Shown here: piece after piece, positions 46,701-54,925 of the stretch
Numbering within the stretch: the stretch's first letter is position 1
Layout: every line of letters begins with the position of its first letter
DNA from: JBCDHN01 sp964351855
GTDB taxonomy: Bacteria; Verrucomicrobiota; Verrucomicrobiia; Verrucomicrobiales; DEV007
Length of the DNA: 64,000 bases
NCBI GenBank assembly: GCA_964351855.1
Contig: CAYGQD010000008.1
Span: 8,770-72,769 of the forward strand
Direction: 5' to 3'
Made by a program: the position numbers and the translations under genes
Notes under the pieces: model-generated
The model's database searches: none
Told to the model about the DNA's origin: nothing
What the model saw: the letters and a program-made list of their open reading frames with translations, nothing else

Positions 46701-47590
46701 TTCAGATCCATTTCGTCCTGCTTGTCAGGACTCAAGGAATCCCATGCGGGAACCACGTCAGGACGCGGGGAAAGCGCCCAATCAGGATCGATCAACCCGG
46801 ACGCCAGTTGCCGCTGATAGCGCTGCTTACGCAACACATCCCAACCCTTCCTATACTTCCCGCGATACTTGGCGATATCTTCTTCGAACGCTTGCAATGG
46901 CCAGTGGGGCGCGGTGTAGGCGAGGTAAAGAAAGGAGGGACGCTTCTTCCCTTTCCGTTCTGCATCAAGAAAGCGAATTGCATAATCCGTGAATGCGTCC
47001 GTCGTATAATACGCTTGATCCGTGGTACTCTCCAAGGTCTCGATCAACTCGTTCCCTAGCGAAATCCCCCGAGGAGCTTCCGGCTCGAAGAAACGGGTCG
47101 CCCCGGAGAGACAGCCGTAGAATTGCTCAAAACCCCGCTGCAGCGGCCACCGATCCTTGGCGTTGTATCCCAAGTGCCACTTCCCCGCCATCAATGTGGC
47201 ATAACCCTCCTCTTTCAAGATCTCAGCCACCGTCGCGCATTCTCGATTGAGATACCCTTGGTAGGCGGGAGGACGGCCCTTACCATTCTCTTTGTTCGGA
47301 GGCTGGGTCATATGCCCAATCCCGGTCTCATGCGGATGCAGGCCGGTCAGGAGGGTCGCCCGCGTTGGGCAGCAACGCCCACTATTGTAAAACTGAGAGA
47401 ACCGAACGCCCCCGTGAGCCAACGAATCCAGATGGGGAGTTTCGATCTCTCCTCCATGATAACCAAGATCCGAGAATCCCATGTCATCGACCATGATCAG
47501 AATGACATGCGGACGTTCCGACGCAGAGACGCTCAAGATCGTGAGGAGCGCATAGAAACAAGAGAGAAAGACGGCAACTGGGGTTTTCAT
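43790..47590 (-). CDS. Secreted sulfatase-LamG-like-GH2 glycosidase fusion
   Basis: 1266 residues after a signal peptide (about 1-24). Residues 25-530 are a type I sulfatase: metal aspartates Asp35/Asp36, the formylglycine motif C73-C-P-T-R77, ATLLTG, GKWHLG near 137 and SDNGG near 334. Residues 555-685 look like a LamG-type carbohydrate-binding jelly roll. From about 710 to the end is a GH2 beta-glycosidase: sugar-binding domain (WVNGQEVGVHVGG), Ig-like domain, and a TIM barrel with NMIRKH near 1021, acid/base Glu1104 in FNERW and candidate nucleophile Glu1171 in IGEFGGHG. One secreted enzyme could remove a sulfate and then the exposed sugar. The frame is unbroken across both halves. Confidence 0.9.
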   Translation of the reverse strand: MKTPVAVFLSCFYALLTILSVSASERPHVILIMVDDMGFSDLGYHGGEIETPHLDSLAHGGVRFSQFYNSGRCCPTRATLLTGLHPHETGIGHMTQPPNKENGKGRPPAYQGYLNRECATVAEILKEEGYATLMAGKWHLGYNAKDRWPLQRGFEQFYGCLSGATRFFEPEAPRGISLGNELIETLESTTDQAYYTTDAFTDYAIRFLDAERKGKKRPSFLYLAYTAPHWPLQAFEEDIAKYRGKYRKGWDVLRKQRYQRQLASGLIDPDWALSPRPDVVPAWDSLSPDKQDEMDLKMAIYAAMIDRVDQNIGKLIDFLKTSGMDENTLILFLSDNGGCQEGGILGRGNFRDIEKRNQEHANSYGEAWANASNTPFRLYKHFAHEGGTATPFFLHWPAKISPASSWYTSPAQLIDVVPTILDVAGAKYPATMHGNELPKLDGVSLRPAFETKPLRRKEPIFVEHENNAFARDGDWKLVGKGVAPTGGVDPRKWELYNLAKDRTETLNLASQRPEMVAELAAKWNTWAQRARVYPKAMTGASNPAPVALPNPPHVQGKPFTVQATVEAKKPRGVVLSHGGVQFGYALHFREGRPAFSLRNAGKLTEIIAKGTYQGKIDLVAKLDAETLSLSVNGKVVASQPSPGLLVNQPAIGFYLGEDFKDPVGKYQLPNRFTGTVLRHDVTAETVKVTMRTAWGRDVTAENVWTEYPRPALKREAWTNLNGPWNYAVTDLEANPPKQWDGTILVPFALEAPLSGVERRLEPDEALWYRRSVSINQQDDRRYVLNFEAVDYHSTLWVNGQEVGVHVGGNLPFSYDVTEVLRSGENVITLKVTDATDAPGSYQLHGKQRLNPKGIWYTPVSGIWQTVWMEEVPVSYLKSTKIEADLAGNVSVHLNVGGDSGGLLVGSVTAFWDGKPVATASGRANAPFQLKIPDPKLWTPAEPHLYDLRIEVGEDVVESYVGLREVGRERDADGHWRFTLNGEPVFPWGTLDQGWWPDGLLTPPSDEAMLSDIEFLKAAGFNMIRKHIKVEPRRYYTHCDRIGMMVWQDQVSAMADNPDWTRLQPNPATVTWPEAAHRQFMAELKAMIDTLDHHPSIVQWVPFNERWGQHQTKSVGEWTVAYDPSRQVNVASGGNFFPVGDIVDHHQYPHPGFPFELGEDGRFDDFIKVIGEFGGHGFPVEGHVWNPATRNWGYGGLPKDKKEWLERYRESIRLLAELRQQGIAAGIYTQTTDVEGEINGLITYDREVRKIPATQLRKIHEAAGFVR

Positions 47591-47710
47591 GTTCCCATCA
47601 GAATGCGGAACACGAAGGCCCGATAGTCGATCTTCGCAGAAAAGTAGGCGAAATGAGTCATCCGCCTCAATGGAGACCGATTCTATGCGAGCCGTGCTCG
47701 CTCGATCTCG

Positions 47711-49204
47711 CTATTTCGGAGACTTGGAGGCGCTTTTCCACAACACAATCTGGGAGACATCATTGGCGGACTCTGGACCTTCCGTGCTGCGGCCTCGAGC
47801 GACGTCTGCTTCAAGGAGCTTGAGGAGTCCACTGGCGATTTCCGGGTGCTGCGCGTAAAGATTCGTGGTCTCGCCGGGATCGGCTTCCATATCGTAGAGT
47901 TGCGCTTCAGGAGCACCTTTCGGGGCTTGTTTTTCGGTCGGCGAGCTCCAGCCTCCGGATGCCCGAGCGAGCGCCAGCTTCCATTTTCCCTGGCGATAGG
48001 CGAAGTGACCACTGATGGAATGATGGATGACGCCATTCCGAGTCGAGACGATAGGTTCCCCGTGCAGAGCTGGGAGGAAGCTGACACTGTCTTCCGCACT
48101 GGCAGCAGGAAGCGGCCGATCGAGCTGGTCCGCGACCGTGGCAAAGAGATCCGTGAGGCAAATCAGCTGATCACTGGTAGTCCCGGGCTCCACCTGTCCC
48201 GGCCAACGCACAATAAACGGAATCCGATGACCGCCGTCCCAGAGATCGGCTTTTGAGCCTCGAAGATGAGCGCTGACAAGGTGTCCCTGCTTTTCCAGCG
48301 CCGGAATCCCCGCCGCTTTCGAGCAACCATTGTCACTCGTAAAGATCACCAGGGTCTGATCGGTCAGCCCGTTCCGCTCTAAAGCCTCACTGACAGCTCC
48401 AACCACAGCGTCAGTCTGCATGACAAAGTCTCCGTAGTCGCCAAGACCACTTTTCCCTTTCCAATCCGACGACGGAACGATGGGGGTATGAGGAGAGCCG
48501 AGCGGAAGATACAGGAAGAAAGGCTGCTCTTTCCCGGCCCGGGAGTCGATATATTCCACCGCCTTCCGGGTCAGGCGCGGCAACATATTTACGACATCGT
48601 CATGAGCAATCACCGTATCATCCTCAATCACGGCTTCCATATTGCGAGCGTGATGAAAACCGTGGTAGTAGTCGAACCCGCGATGAATCGGCCCATCCGG
48701 AATCTTCGCGCCGACGGGCGGGGTTTTGTGTTTTTTCTGAGAATACGCTTCACCAGTTTCCGGATCGAGATACTGAAAGTCGAGATGCCACTTGCCCACT
48801 GCCGCAGTGTGGTAGCCCGCTTCTTGGAGGAAACTGGCGACGGTTGGTCGATCGGCAGCAATGAGGCTTGGTGCGAAACCGGTCACGACCCCGGATTGAA
48901 GCTTCGAGCGCCAACTGTAGCGCCCCGTCATGATGCCGTAGCGCGTGGGCGTGCAAACGGACGAACCGGAATGCGCGTCGGTGAAGATCATCCCTTCCTT
49001 CGCCAACTGGTCCGCGCAAGGCGTCGGGATCTTGGACGTTTCCGGAGCGAGACACTGGATATCGCCGTAGCCAAGATCATCACAGATGATGTAAACGACG
49101 TTTGGCTGCTTGGATTCCGCATGGGAATGGGAAGCCAGGCTAACGATGAACAGAAGCGAAAGAAAACGTGTCGCCAGGGCAACGAGGGGCTGATTCATGG
49201 TCAC
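47711..49204 (-). CDS. Secreted type I sulfatase (arylsulfatase family)
   Basis: 497 residues with a signal peptide (about 1-29). Metal aspartates Asp42/Asp43 in CDDLGYGD, the formylglycine motif C84-T-P-T-R88 in SVCTPTRYG, GKWHLDFQY and TSDNG are present. The Cys type needs a formylglycine-generating enzyme or anSME for activity; none complete is in the window. It lies 120 bases upstream of the sulfatase-GH2 fusion on the same strand, so the two probably act on one sulfated glycan. ATG codons at residues 1 and 3 are both possible starts. Confidence 0.92.
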   Translation of the reverse strand: MTMNQPLVALATRFLSLLFIVSLASHSHAESKQPNVVYIICDDLGYGDIQCLAPETSKIPTPCADQLAKEGMIFTDAHSGSSVCTPTRYGIMTGRYSWRSKLQSGVVTGFAPSLIAADRPTVASFLQEAGYHTAAVGKWHLDFQYLDPETGEAYSQKKHKTPPVGAKIPDGPIHRGFDYYHGFHHARNMEAVIEDDTVIAHDDVVNMLPRLTRKAVEYIDSRAGKEQPFFLYLPLGSPHTPIVPSSDWKGKSGLGDYGDFVMQTDAVVGAVSEALERNGLTDQTLVIFTSDNGCSKAAGIPALEKQGHLVSAHLRGSKADLWDGGHRIPFIVRWPGQVEPGTTSDQLICLTDLFATVADQLDRPLPAASAEDSVSFLPALHGEPIVSTRNGVIHHSISGHFAYRQGKWKLALARASGGWSSPTEKQAPKGAPEAQLYDMEADPGETTNLYAQHPEIASGLLKLLEADVARGRSTEGPESANDVSQIVLWKSASKSPK

Positions 49205-49300
49205 CTACCTTCCAGAAATCGAACTGGCCGTCAACGCTTTCCCTTCTTGACGCGCTGCGCCGCAGGTTCATGAGTAGGCGATCCTGACAAACCCACATCC

Positions 49301-50512
49301 ATGAACTTTTCCTCGTTCTCCCTCACCAACTATTTGCCACTTCCGGGAGCCCTCGCCCTTTTGATCGGGAACCTGGCAACCCATGCCCTGGCAGAGCGCC
49401 CCCCTATTGTGGAAGACATCATTGATGAGTATGGGGAGATCGAAGCGAAACTTCCCCGCGCTCGGGAGATCCACCGCCAAATCGCCGAAGAGGAGTGGGT
49501 GACGAATTTGACCGGTTGGTATGACGAAAGCCAGCGACTCATCAAGCTGCGGGAATATTCCTTCGATGACTACGGGGGCTATGACCGGGAATCCTCATTT
49601 CGCGAAGACGGCTCGCTCGTCTTTTTCTGGGAGCGGACCGAAACCACTCCGCTGGAACCGAACGCCAAAACCACCATCGCGGAGATGCGACTCTACTTCT
49701 CCCGCAACGGCCTCGAACGCGTCCTCCGAAAGGAAGACCAATACGCCATCGGCGAAGTTCAAGATCTTCACCGGCAAGCAAGCAACGTCCTGTCTCCGGA
49801 AGACGGGCAAACCAAAGTGGGTGGTATTCCCGCGTTGCTGGAGAAGTTGACCGATTTCAGGGAGCAACTGGAAGCTCTCCATTCCCCACCGTTTACCCGC
49901 TTCATCGAAGGCACGACCTCGCCGGATGGACGACTCGCCCTCGCTTGGGCTCCCGATTCCGGAGATCGCGAGGAAGTCACGCCGGATGGAGAAGCGGCGA
50001 ATCCTGACGCGGTTCACAACTTTCTGGTCGTAGTCGAACCCCGCCAGATCATCGCCCTATCCGACGGCACCCATTTCGCCGATGCAGCGGAGATCGGGAG
50101 ATTGTCCGCCACCGCCGTCTGGTCGGCCAATTCCGAGTGGGTCCTGGAGATTAACGAGAACAAATGGGGCGTGATACTGGCCTCACTCTGGAACCTTCAA
50201 GACGGCGTCTACGCGACGAATCCGGTCAACGTGTTGAGAGAGATCGAGCCTAAAATCGCGGCTCAACTAAAGCAAGGGAATCACCCTGCGGCCGAGCGCT
50301 TGGCGAACGGTGAACCCTTTGTCCCCAGTTTTGATGACATCAGAATCGACAACGAAGGCGTGGTCACCTTCGGCATTTCCGCGAGCATTCCTCACGACCC
50401 GTTGGACGACGCTTCAGGCGCTTATGCGGGAACGGTTCGGCTCACGCCCGGTTTTGAGGACTCCGGTTTCATGATCGCCAATCGCGTGGATTTCGAGCCG
50501 CGAGAGGAATAG
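49301..50512 (+). CDS. Unknown secreted protein
   Basis: 403 residues with a signal peptide (about 1-32, ending ATHALA). The rest is acidic and mostly beta, with WYDESQRLIKLREYSFDDYGGYDRE near 75-99, a helix with LLEKLTDFREQLEALH near 180, and WAPDSGD / WSANSEWVLEI segments like a beta-propeller or WD40-like blade pair. No catalytic motif. I do not recognise it. Divergent from the sulfatase gene across 96 bases. Confidence 0.75.
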   Translation: MNFSSFSLTNYLPLPGALALLIGNLATHALAERPPIVEDIIDEYGEIEAKLPRAREIHRQIAEEEWVTNLTGWYDESQRLIKLREYSFDDYGGYDRESSFREDGSLVFFWERTETTPLEPNAKTTIAEMRLYFSRNGLERVLRKEDQYAIGEVQDLHRQASNVLSPEDGQTKVGGIPALLEKLTDFREQLEALHSPPFTRFIEGTTSPDGRLALAWAPDSGDREEVTPDGEAANPDAVHNFLVVVEPRQIIALSDGTHFADAAEIGRLSATAVWSANSEWVLEINENKWGVILASLWNLQDGVYATNPVNVLREIEPKIAAQLKQGNHPAAERLANGEPFVPSFDDIRIDNEGVVTFGISASIPHDPLDDASGAYAGTVRLTPGFEDSGFMIANRVDFEPREE

Positions 50513-50589
50513 TGCGAGGAATCGGGGATTGCAGCGCAAGCGAAGCCGAATTAGGAGTCTAATTAGCAAATTGTGCCTCGCCCTCTCTG

Positions 50590-51483
50590 ATGCTGACGCC
50601 TCTCAATGATCCCAACTCTCGGTCCAAACTGGACTTTGATGGACCCGATCTGACCTGGAAATCTGGTGTCACGGTTCAGTCGAAGAAGGGTGGCGCATTC
50701 CCCATCCTCTTGATCGGAGCGATTCTTTGCGGGCTCATCGTCGTCCTCTTTTTCAAGGCATCTCAAAGTGGGGCGCGGAACGAGTCCCATTTGGCCAAGC
50801 TGGAAGAAGCGAAGGTTTCTCCCGCGCCATCGCCCAGCGCCTACGTTCCCACCGCGAGACGGGAAGAACTTCCCTCGCCCATTCTGGTGCCGTCCTCTCA
50901 AGAGCAGCCCGAAGCATCGGCCACTGAATCGTCCGAGAGCGTGCCGACCGAGGTCGCCCGAATCGGCAATCTCCCCGAATTGGCCCCTGAACCGATTGTC
51001 CCCACTCCGATTCCTGAGCCAGAACCCGAGCCGGAAGTGACACCGCCAACTCCTGAACCTCCGCGCACCAAGCCTCCAGAAGCTCCCGTTGGACGCGTCG
51101 TGCAAACCCGGCGTCAAATTGGCGACACCACCTTTGCCTTGATCAATCCAGCGGTCACGAGCAGCCCAGTCTTCATTTCCACTCGCCCCATTTCCCGCGA
51201 ATTTTTCGCCCCGTTTGCTCGCCAGCGAAATCGCGCCATGGTCTTGAGCCCGATGGCCACGGTGAGCCGGACCGAGGCGATAGACTTTGCCAATTGGCTC
51301 ACCCAGGTCCACCGATCGCGCGGCCTCATCGGAAGAAACGAATACTACCGGCTGCCGACCACCCTGGAGAATCCGGACCGAAACACCTGGCACGCGGACA
51401 ACCGCTCTTCCTCGAACTCGCGACGTGGCTTCCGGCTCACCCTGACTGGCGACGGCCCCGCGCTTCGCCCCACGTCCGGCTAA
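50590..51483 (+). CDS. Membrane protein with Pro-rich linker and fragmentary FGE-like C-terminus
   Basis: 297 residues: cytoplasmic start of about 32 residues, one transmembrane helix (about 38-57, FPILLIGAILCGLIVVLFF), a Pro/Glu-rich extension (about 75-165, PTPIPEPEPEPE) that could span the periplasm, and a C-terminal domain. The latter has AIDFANWLTQVHRSRGL, YYRLPTTLENPD and RRGFRLTL, echoing the formylglycine-generating (SUMF/FGE-sulfatase) fold, but it is much shorter than a full FGE and lacks its paired active-site cysteines. It is followed 3 bases later by a histidine kinase, so a sensory or adaptor role is possible. Inference only. Confidence 0.65.
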   Translation: MLTPLNDPNSRSKLDFDGPDLTWKSGVTVQSKKGGAFPILLIGAILCGLIVVLFFKASQSGARNESHLAKLEEAKVSPAPSPSAYVPTARREELPSPILVPSSQEQPEASATESSESVPTEVARIGNLPELAPEPIVPTPIPEPEPEPEVTPPTPEPPRTKPPEAPVGRVVQTRRQIGDTTFALINPAVTSSPVFISTRPISREFFAPFARQRNRAMVLSPMATVSRTEAIDFANWLTQVHRSRGLIGRNEYYRLPTTLENPDRNTWHADNRSSSNSRRGFRLTLTGDGPALRPTSG

Positions 51484-51486
51484 ACC

Positions 51487-52881
51487 GTGGCAGATTGGCC
51501 CACAATGGTGAATGCGCTTCGCCGACCTCCGTTCGGGGTCCGGATCGGGCTCTCAGCTGCGCTCTTGTCCGGCCTCGCCTTGCTCACCTTCATCATCGCC
51601 TCGGCCGCGATCGTCTTCGACAACATGATCGAAGAAGCGGACTTCGTCTTGGCGGAACGTAGCGAAGTTCTCTTGCGGCAATTCAAGGAAACGCCTCCCA
51701 CTCCAAAGGACCTGGAGAAAGACGAATACAGCGCCCCGCTAAATGCGGAACTGGCCGCCGTCAAAGTGCTCCGCTTTGCGAGCGCCGAACTCGATTGGCA
51801 GACGGATTCCCCGGAATGGCAGATCGAATGGCTCGCGAAAAAAGACTGGCGACGCACAAAAAAACGCACCGTCTGGAATGGCCTGGACGTCTGGCGCACC
51901 TACAGCGCCGGCTCCAACCAGGACCACGGAATCCTTTTGGCGATGGACCTCTATGAGATCCGTCGGGAAGTCTGGCGCATGTGTAAAACCTTCCTCTCCG
52001 CGCTGCCGTTGACCCTCCTCTTTGTCGGTTTCGGCGGTTGGTGGACAGCGCGGCGCTCGGTCCTTCCCTTGCAATCCTTGGCGACGGCGATGGAGCACGT
52101 GGCCGAGGGAAATCTCACCGAAAGCGTCGATGTCTCGACCACGAAAGATCTGCTCGGTCGCCTCGCTCGCGTTTTCAACCGCATGACCGGGCGCCTGCAA
52201 ACCAGCTTCGAACAAGCGACGCGATTCTCCTCGGACGCCTCCCACGAGCTGCGCACCCCGCTCACGATTCTGCGCGGGAATCTGGAGAATGCCCTGCAGA
52301 AAGCGGAAGGAGAGCGGGCGATGGAGTTGGCCGAGCTGCTGATGCAAACCGAGCGCCTGCGGGGAATCATCGACGGTCTTCTCCTGCTTTCTCGTTCTGA
52401 CGCGGGAAAACTGATGATCGGTGGCGATATCGTCAATCTTTCGGCGCTGGTTGAGGACGTTGCGCTCGACTTCGAATCCGCCGTGTCCGATGCCGGAATC
52501 ACTCTGGAATCGGAAATCAGCCCCCAGCTCGAAGTTCGGGGAGATCAGCGCCTGCTTCGCCAAGCGGTCGGCAATTTGATCGGGAATGCGGAAAAGTTCA
52601 ACCTGCCGGAAAACGGCCGCATCATCGTCCGCGTGACGCGGGAAAGAGACGAAATCCGGGTCTGCGTGGAAAACAGCGCCCTTCCCATCGCCGCCGATAA
52701 GGTTGATCACGTGTTTCGGCGCTTTTTTCGGGCCAGCTCCGACCGCGAAACGCCCTCGGCCCCCGGAAGTGGGCTAGGACTTTCCATCGTCGAAGCTGTC
52801 GCCCAAGCGCACGAAGGTCGGACTTGGTGTGAGCCGGGCGAGAAATCGAATCGATTTTATCTCGCGCTTCCCGCCATTTGA
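51487..52881 (+). CDS. Orphan sensor histidine kinase
   Basis: 464 residues from GTG at 51487 (ATG at 51505 would drop six). Two membrane helices (about 21-44 and 168-187) flank a periplasmic sensor of about 120 residues rich in Trp and Asp. HAMP (about 188-240) with RRSVLPLQSL; phosphoacceptor His253 in SSDASHELRTPL; ATPase domain with QAVGNLIGNAEKFN (N box) and GSGLGLSIVEA (G box). Membrane signal transduction by autophosphorylation. No response regulator is adjacent; the only one in the window is 45 kb away, so its partner is unknown. Starts 3 bases after the Pro-rich membrane protein, probably its co-expressed partner. Confidence 0.9.
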   Translation: MADWPTMVNALRRPPFGVRIGLSAALLSGLALLTFIIASAAIVFDNMIEEADFVLAERSEVLLRQFKETPPTPKDLEKDEYSAPLNAELAAVKVLRFASAELDWQTDSPEWQIEWLAKKDWRRTKKRTVWNGLDVWRTYSAGSNQDHGILLAMDLYEIRREVWRMCKTFLSALPLTLLFVGFGGWWTARRSVLPLQSLATAMEHVAEGNLTESVDVSTTKDLLGRLARVFNRMTGRLQTSFEQATRFSSDASHELRTPLTILRGNLENALQKAEGERAMELAELLMQTERLRGIIDGLLLLSRSDAGKLMIGGDIVNLSALVEDVALDFESAVSDAGITLESEISPQLEVRGDQRLLRQAVGNLIGNAEKFNLPENGRIIVRVTRERDEIRVCVENSALPIAADKVDHVFRRFFRASSDRETPSAPGSGLGLSIVEAVAQAHEGRTWCEPGEKSNRFYLALPAI

Positions 52882-52955
52882 TCGCCCCAGACGACACCGG
52901 CGCGTTCAGGGAAGATTTTTCTTTCGCACAGGAATGAAACAGCGCATTCTACCCC

Positions 52956-53858
52956 ATGACTCCCAGAAACCGCCTTGTTGTTTCAATCGCTGCTCTCTTC
53001 CTCATGAGTTTGAGTGCAGCCTCGGCCCAAATCGAAGAAGCCCAGAAACTTCGCGATCAAGCTCAGGCCTATTTCGAGGAAGAAAACTGGGCCGCCGCGA
53101 TCGACACCTTCCTCAAAGCCTTCGACGAATCTCCCGGCACCTCCCAAGAATACCGGCTCGTCGCCGCGATGATGCTCTGGGAAGACCGAGCCGATGAGTC
53201 CGTCCTCTTGCTGAAAGAAGCCGAAAAAGAGCATCCCGACAATCTGGCAATCAAGGTCGATCTCGGAGTCGCCTACAACGCAACCGAGCAGTACGATCTG
53301 GCGGTGGAAACCTTCGAGCGACTCGAAATCCGCGTCGGGAAAACCAACCCCGATCTCATCAACGATGCCTTCTACTTCTCCTACGGCGCTGCCGCCGAAC
53401 GCCTCAAGGACTACGAACTCGCGGAGACCAACTTCAAGAAAGCGATCGAAATGGTCCCCATTCAACTCCCGCAACGCGCCGCCATGCCGATGAACTATCT
53501 CGGCTACATGTGGGTGGAACAAAACCGCAATCTCGATGAAGCCGGTATCCTGATTGTCCAAGCGAACAACCTGGCCCCCCAGTCCGGAGCTTATGCCGAT
53601 AGCCTCGGTTGGTGGCACTTCAAAAAGAAGAATTATAAAGCCGCCCTCAGCGAGCTACTCCACGCCGTCGATCTGATGGACGGAGAGGAAGACCCCGTCG
53701 TTTACGATCACCTGGCGCAAACCTACTTCGCCATGGATCAAACCAAAAAAGCGATCGATTACCTCCAAAAAGCCGTCAAGCTGGACCCGGAAAACGAAGA
53801 GATCTCCCAGCGCCTGGAAGAGTACAGCAAGGACACCAAGCCGACGGACGCGCCATAG
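52956..53858 (+). CDS. Secreted TPR protein
   Basis: 300 residues with a signal peptide (about 1-23, ending SAASA). From about residue 30 on it is all helical with repeated TPR pairs (AQAYFEEENWAAAIDTFLKAF, NLAIKVDLGVAYNATEQYDLAVETF, YELAETNFKKAIEM, DHLAQTYFAMDQTKKAIDYLQKAVKLDP). Acts as a periplasmic or outer-membrane scaffold; partner unknown. It lies 74 bases after the kinase gene on the same strand. Confidence 0.85.
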   Translation: MTPRNRLVVSIAALFLMSLSAASAQIEEAQKLRDQAQAYFEEENWAAAIDTFLKAFDESPGTSQEYRLVAAMMLWEDRADESVLLLKEAEKEHPDNLAIKVDLGVAYNATEQYDLAVETFERLEIRVGKTNPDLINDAFYFSYGAAAERLKDYELAETNFKKAIEMVPIQLPQRAAMPMNYLGYMWVEQNRNLDEAGILIVQANNLAPQSGAYADSLGWWHFKKKNYKAALSELLHAVDLMDGEEDPVVYDHLAQTYFAMDQTKKAIDYLQKAVKLDPENEEISQRLEEYSKDTKPTDAP

Positions 53859-53912
53859 TCAGAGGCAGCTACTCGGCAACGAACACCCTATCCTGGCAGG
53901 GTGCCGAATGAC

Positions 53913-54917
53913 TCAAATCAGGTCGCCGACGGCTGCTCCCCAGATTTGCCAGCTGAGACACCGGACGCTTCCGCCCATCAGCGCGACTCCGCCCATGGAA
54001 ATGGGGATGATGGGGCGATCCGCGTGTTGGCGGTGGATGGCGAGGGCTTCTTCGTCCTGCGGTTTTCCGTAGGTGGGGACGTAGATGGCGTTGGGAGTGG
54101 TCATGCCGTTGACGTAGATTCCGGTGGCGTCGGCAAATCCTCGCCACTCCTTCTCAGACGGGGCCCAGGGCATGGTCACGAGCTTCACGCCGGGGAGAGA
54201 GGTCGTCAGCTCGGTCTTGATTTCGGCGGCGTAGTCGGCTTCGGCATAGGGATTGACGGCGAGGACGTCCGGAGAGAGCCATTTCACCATTCCGTCAGCG
54301 TGGCCGAGTAGGTCCCCTTCTTCCGGGATGACGGCGAGGGCTTTGACGCCGAGCGCTTTTTGAAACGCCGCGCGGCACGCTTCTTCGCTCAATTTGGGAT
54401 AGTCTTTCAAGACGCGGGACGACACGACGGCACGGTCGCGAAAATTCTGGACCACGTTTCCTCCATCCACGTTCAAGTCGATGGATTGGACGGCAATGCC
54501 GCGTTCCGTCAGAAAGCCGATCGTTTGGTCCTGGATCTTGCTGGCTTGGCGGGCGCCGAGATGGCGGGGATGGTAGCGAAAGCGGACCAGTCCGTTGGGC
54601 GTCCAGACCGGGCTAGGATCGCGCATCCAGATGTCGTCAATGGCGGCTTCGATGACGTGCGCGGCAGGGACCTTTTTCGCGACTTCCTTCCGCGTTGCCG
54701 CATCCGCGATGACCAGGGCATGATCTCCCGGAGCGCTTCGCTCGATGAATTCCGCGTAAAAGGTGAGGAGCTCGGCGAAGAAGGGCCGGTAGTAGCGATC
54801 CTTGACCGATGGTGCGGCAAAGAGCACCGCCGTTTTCGTTTCCGCCGCTTGAGCGGTTCCGGCGGCGAGGGCGGCTGAACTGGAGGCGGCCAGGTTCATG
54901 AAGGTTCGTCGTTTCAC
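53913..54917 (-). CDS. Agmatine deiminase family protein with Tat-like signal
   Basis: 334 residues. N-terminal MKRRTFMNLAASSSAALAAG is a twin-arginine-like signal, so the enzyme is probably exported, unlike classical cytoplasmic AguA. Guanidino-group-modifying features are IWMRDPSPVW (Asp100), LNVDGGNVV (151-155), GHADGMVKWLSP (His206, Asp208) and a C-terminal GGSVRC with the nucleophile Cys320. The residue before Cys is Arg, where I recall His or Asn in most relatives. It may hydrolyse agmatine to N-carbamoylputrescine or act on peptidyl arginine like the porphyromonad enzymes. It follows the XdhA-like gene by 8 bases. Confidence 0.85.
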   Translation of the reverse strand: MKRRTFMNLAASSSAALAAGTAQAAETKTAVLFAAPSVKDRYYRPFFAELLTFYAEFIERSAPGDHALVIADAATRKEVAKKVPAAHVIEAAIDDIWMRDPSPVWTPNGLVRFRYHPRHLGARQASKIQDQTIGFLTERGIAVQSIDLNVDGGNVVQNFRDRAVVSSRVLKDYPKLSEEACRAAFQKALGVKALAVIPEEGDLLGHADGMVKWLSPDVLAVNPYAEADYAAEIKTELTTSLPGVKLVTMPWAPSEKEWRGFADATGIYVNGMTTPNAIYVPTYGKPQDEEALAIHRQHADRPIIPISMGGVALMGGSVRCLSWQIWGAAVGDLI

Positions 54918-54925
54918 GTTGGATG

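Noticed and set aside
46138..46992. 284-codon plus-strand frame inside the sulfatase fusion
   Set aside because: It crosses the best-conserved part of the sulfatase domain on the other strand; composition Arg/Ser-rich with no motif.
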